Shown one piece after another: positions 5,972 through 6,030 of a stretch of 6,030 bases of DNA. The position numbers were made by a program, and so were the translations under genes. Source of the stretch: an uncultured Ruminococcus sp. (GTDB taxonomy: Bacteria > Bacillota > Clostridia > Oscillospirales > Acutalibacteraceae); the NCBI GenBank assembly GCA_902803035.1, contig CADCON010000074.1, positions 1-6,030 on the forward strand. Direction: 5' to 3'. A model generated the notes under the pieces. It was not told where the DNA came from and did no database searches. It saw nothing but the letters and a program-made list of their open reading frames with translations. Every line of letters begins with the position of its first letter. Positions within the stretch are counted from its first letter, which is position 1.

Positions 5972-6030
5972 ATGGAAAAGAATTCTATGCAGAAGAAGTC
6001 CGTGAAGGATATACCCTTTATCGCCAAAAA
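5972..6030 (+). CDS. N-terminus of an unidentified protein (runs off the window)
   Basis: Only 19 complete codons are visible: MEKNSMQKKSVKDIPFIAK, open to the window edge. A GGAG at 5957-5960 lies 11 bases before the ATG, and a strong promoter stands at 5902-5930, so this is very probably a real gene start. A second in-frame ATG at 5987 (residue 6) is an alternative start, with a weaker purine-rich stretch (GGAAAAG) ahead of it. The start is lysine-rich with no signal peptide or membrane segment in the visible part. Too little is present to name a family, and nothing ties it to aromatic synthesis beyond being next door. Confidence 0.6.
   Translation, partial: MEKNSMQKKSVKDIPFIAK

Noticed and set aside
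5761..6027. An 88-codon minus-strand frame over the terminator and the next promoter
   Set aside because: It spans a clear + strand terminator, promoter and gene start and has no protein-like pattern, so it is a chance frame in AT-rich spacer.
1..6030. CRISPR array, tRNA/rRNA, insertion sequence ends, toxin-antitoxin or defence genes
   Set aside because: I looked on both strands and saw no regular repeats, tRNA-like cloverleaf, transposase motif or terminal inverted repeats. The window is filled by biosynthetic genes plus a short spacer.

Overview
The window carries a compact aromatic amino acid operon, all on the + strand: tyrA-aroB-aroA-aroC-pheA (94-5542). After it come a gene remnant, a strong intrinsic terminator, a new promoter and the first codons of another gene. 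Several features suggest a low-to-moderate-GC-style Firmicute with GC-rich coding sequence, most likely a gut-type member of the Clostridia (Oscillospirales/Ruminococcaceae-like). These are the AT-rich sigma-A-type promoters, strong GGAGG ribosome binding sites, the Rho-independent terminator, the clostridial-looking AroC and AroA active-site variants, and the gene order. The taxonomic placement is inference; no marker gene is present.

Layout. Positions 1-93 hold a near-consensus promoter (TTGACT-N17-TATGAT) and a very short leader. Then follow prephenate dehydrogenase (94-939), 3-dehydroquinate synthase (936-2021), EPSP synthase (2018-3325), chorismate synthase (3303-4391) and the bifunctional chorismate mutase/prephenate dehydratase (4388-5542). 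Every junction overlaps: three by the 4-base ATGA arrangement and one (aroA/aroC) by 23 bases. Each downstream gene has its own GGAGG-type ribosome binding site inside the preceding gene. From 5543 to 5773 a 76-codon reading frame continues in the pheA frame directly after its stop codon but has no start codon, so it looks like the 3' remnant of an unrelated gene. A terminator lies at 5838-5886, a TTGACA-N17-TAGAAT promoter at 5902-5930, and an unidentified gene starts at about 5972 and runs off the window.

How the genes work together. AroB closes the first ring to 3-dehydroquinate. AroA and AroC perform the last two steps to chorismate. PheA converts chorismate to prephenate and then phenylpyruvate, and TyrA diverts prephenate to 4-hydroxyphenylpyruvate. 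DAHP synthase, dehydroquinate dehydratase, shikimate dehydrogenase and shikimate kinase are absent here and must be encoded elsewhere if the pathway is complete. The leader is too short for a T-box or attenuator. The only visible control point is the ACT (phenylalanine-binding) domain of PheA.

This is mostly an ordinary biosynthetic locus; I see no new defence, mobile or RNA system. The points most worth a second look are the start-less remnant fused in frame behind pheA, the NRT-type (NADP-like) dinucleotide pocket of TyrA, and the divergent phosphoenolpyruvate-loop sequence of AroA.
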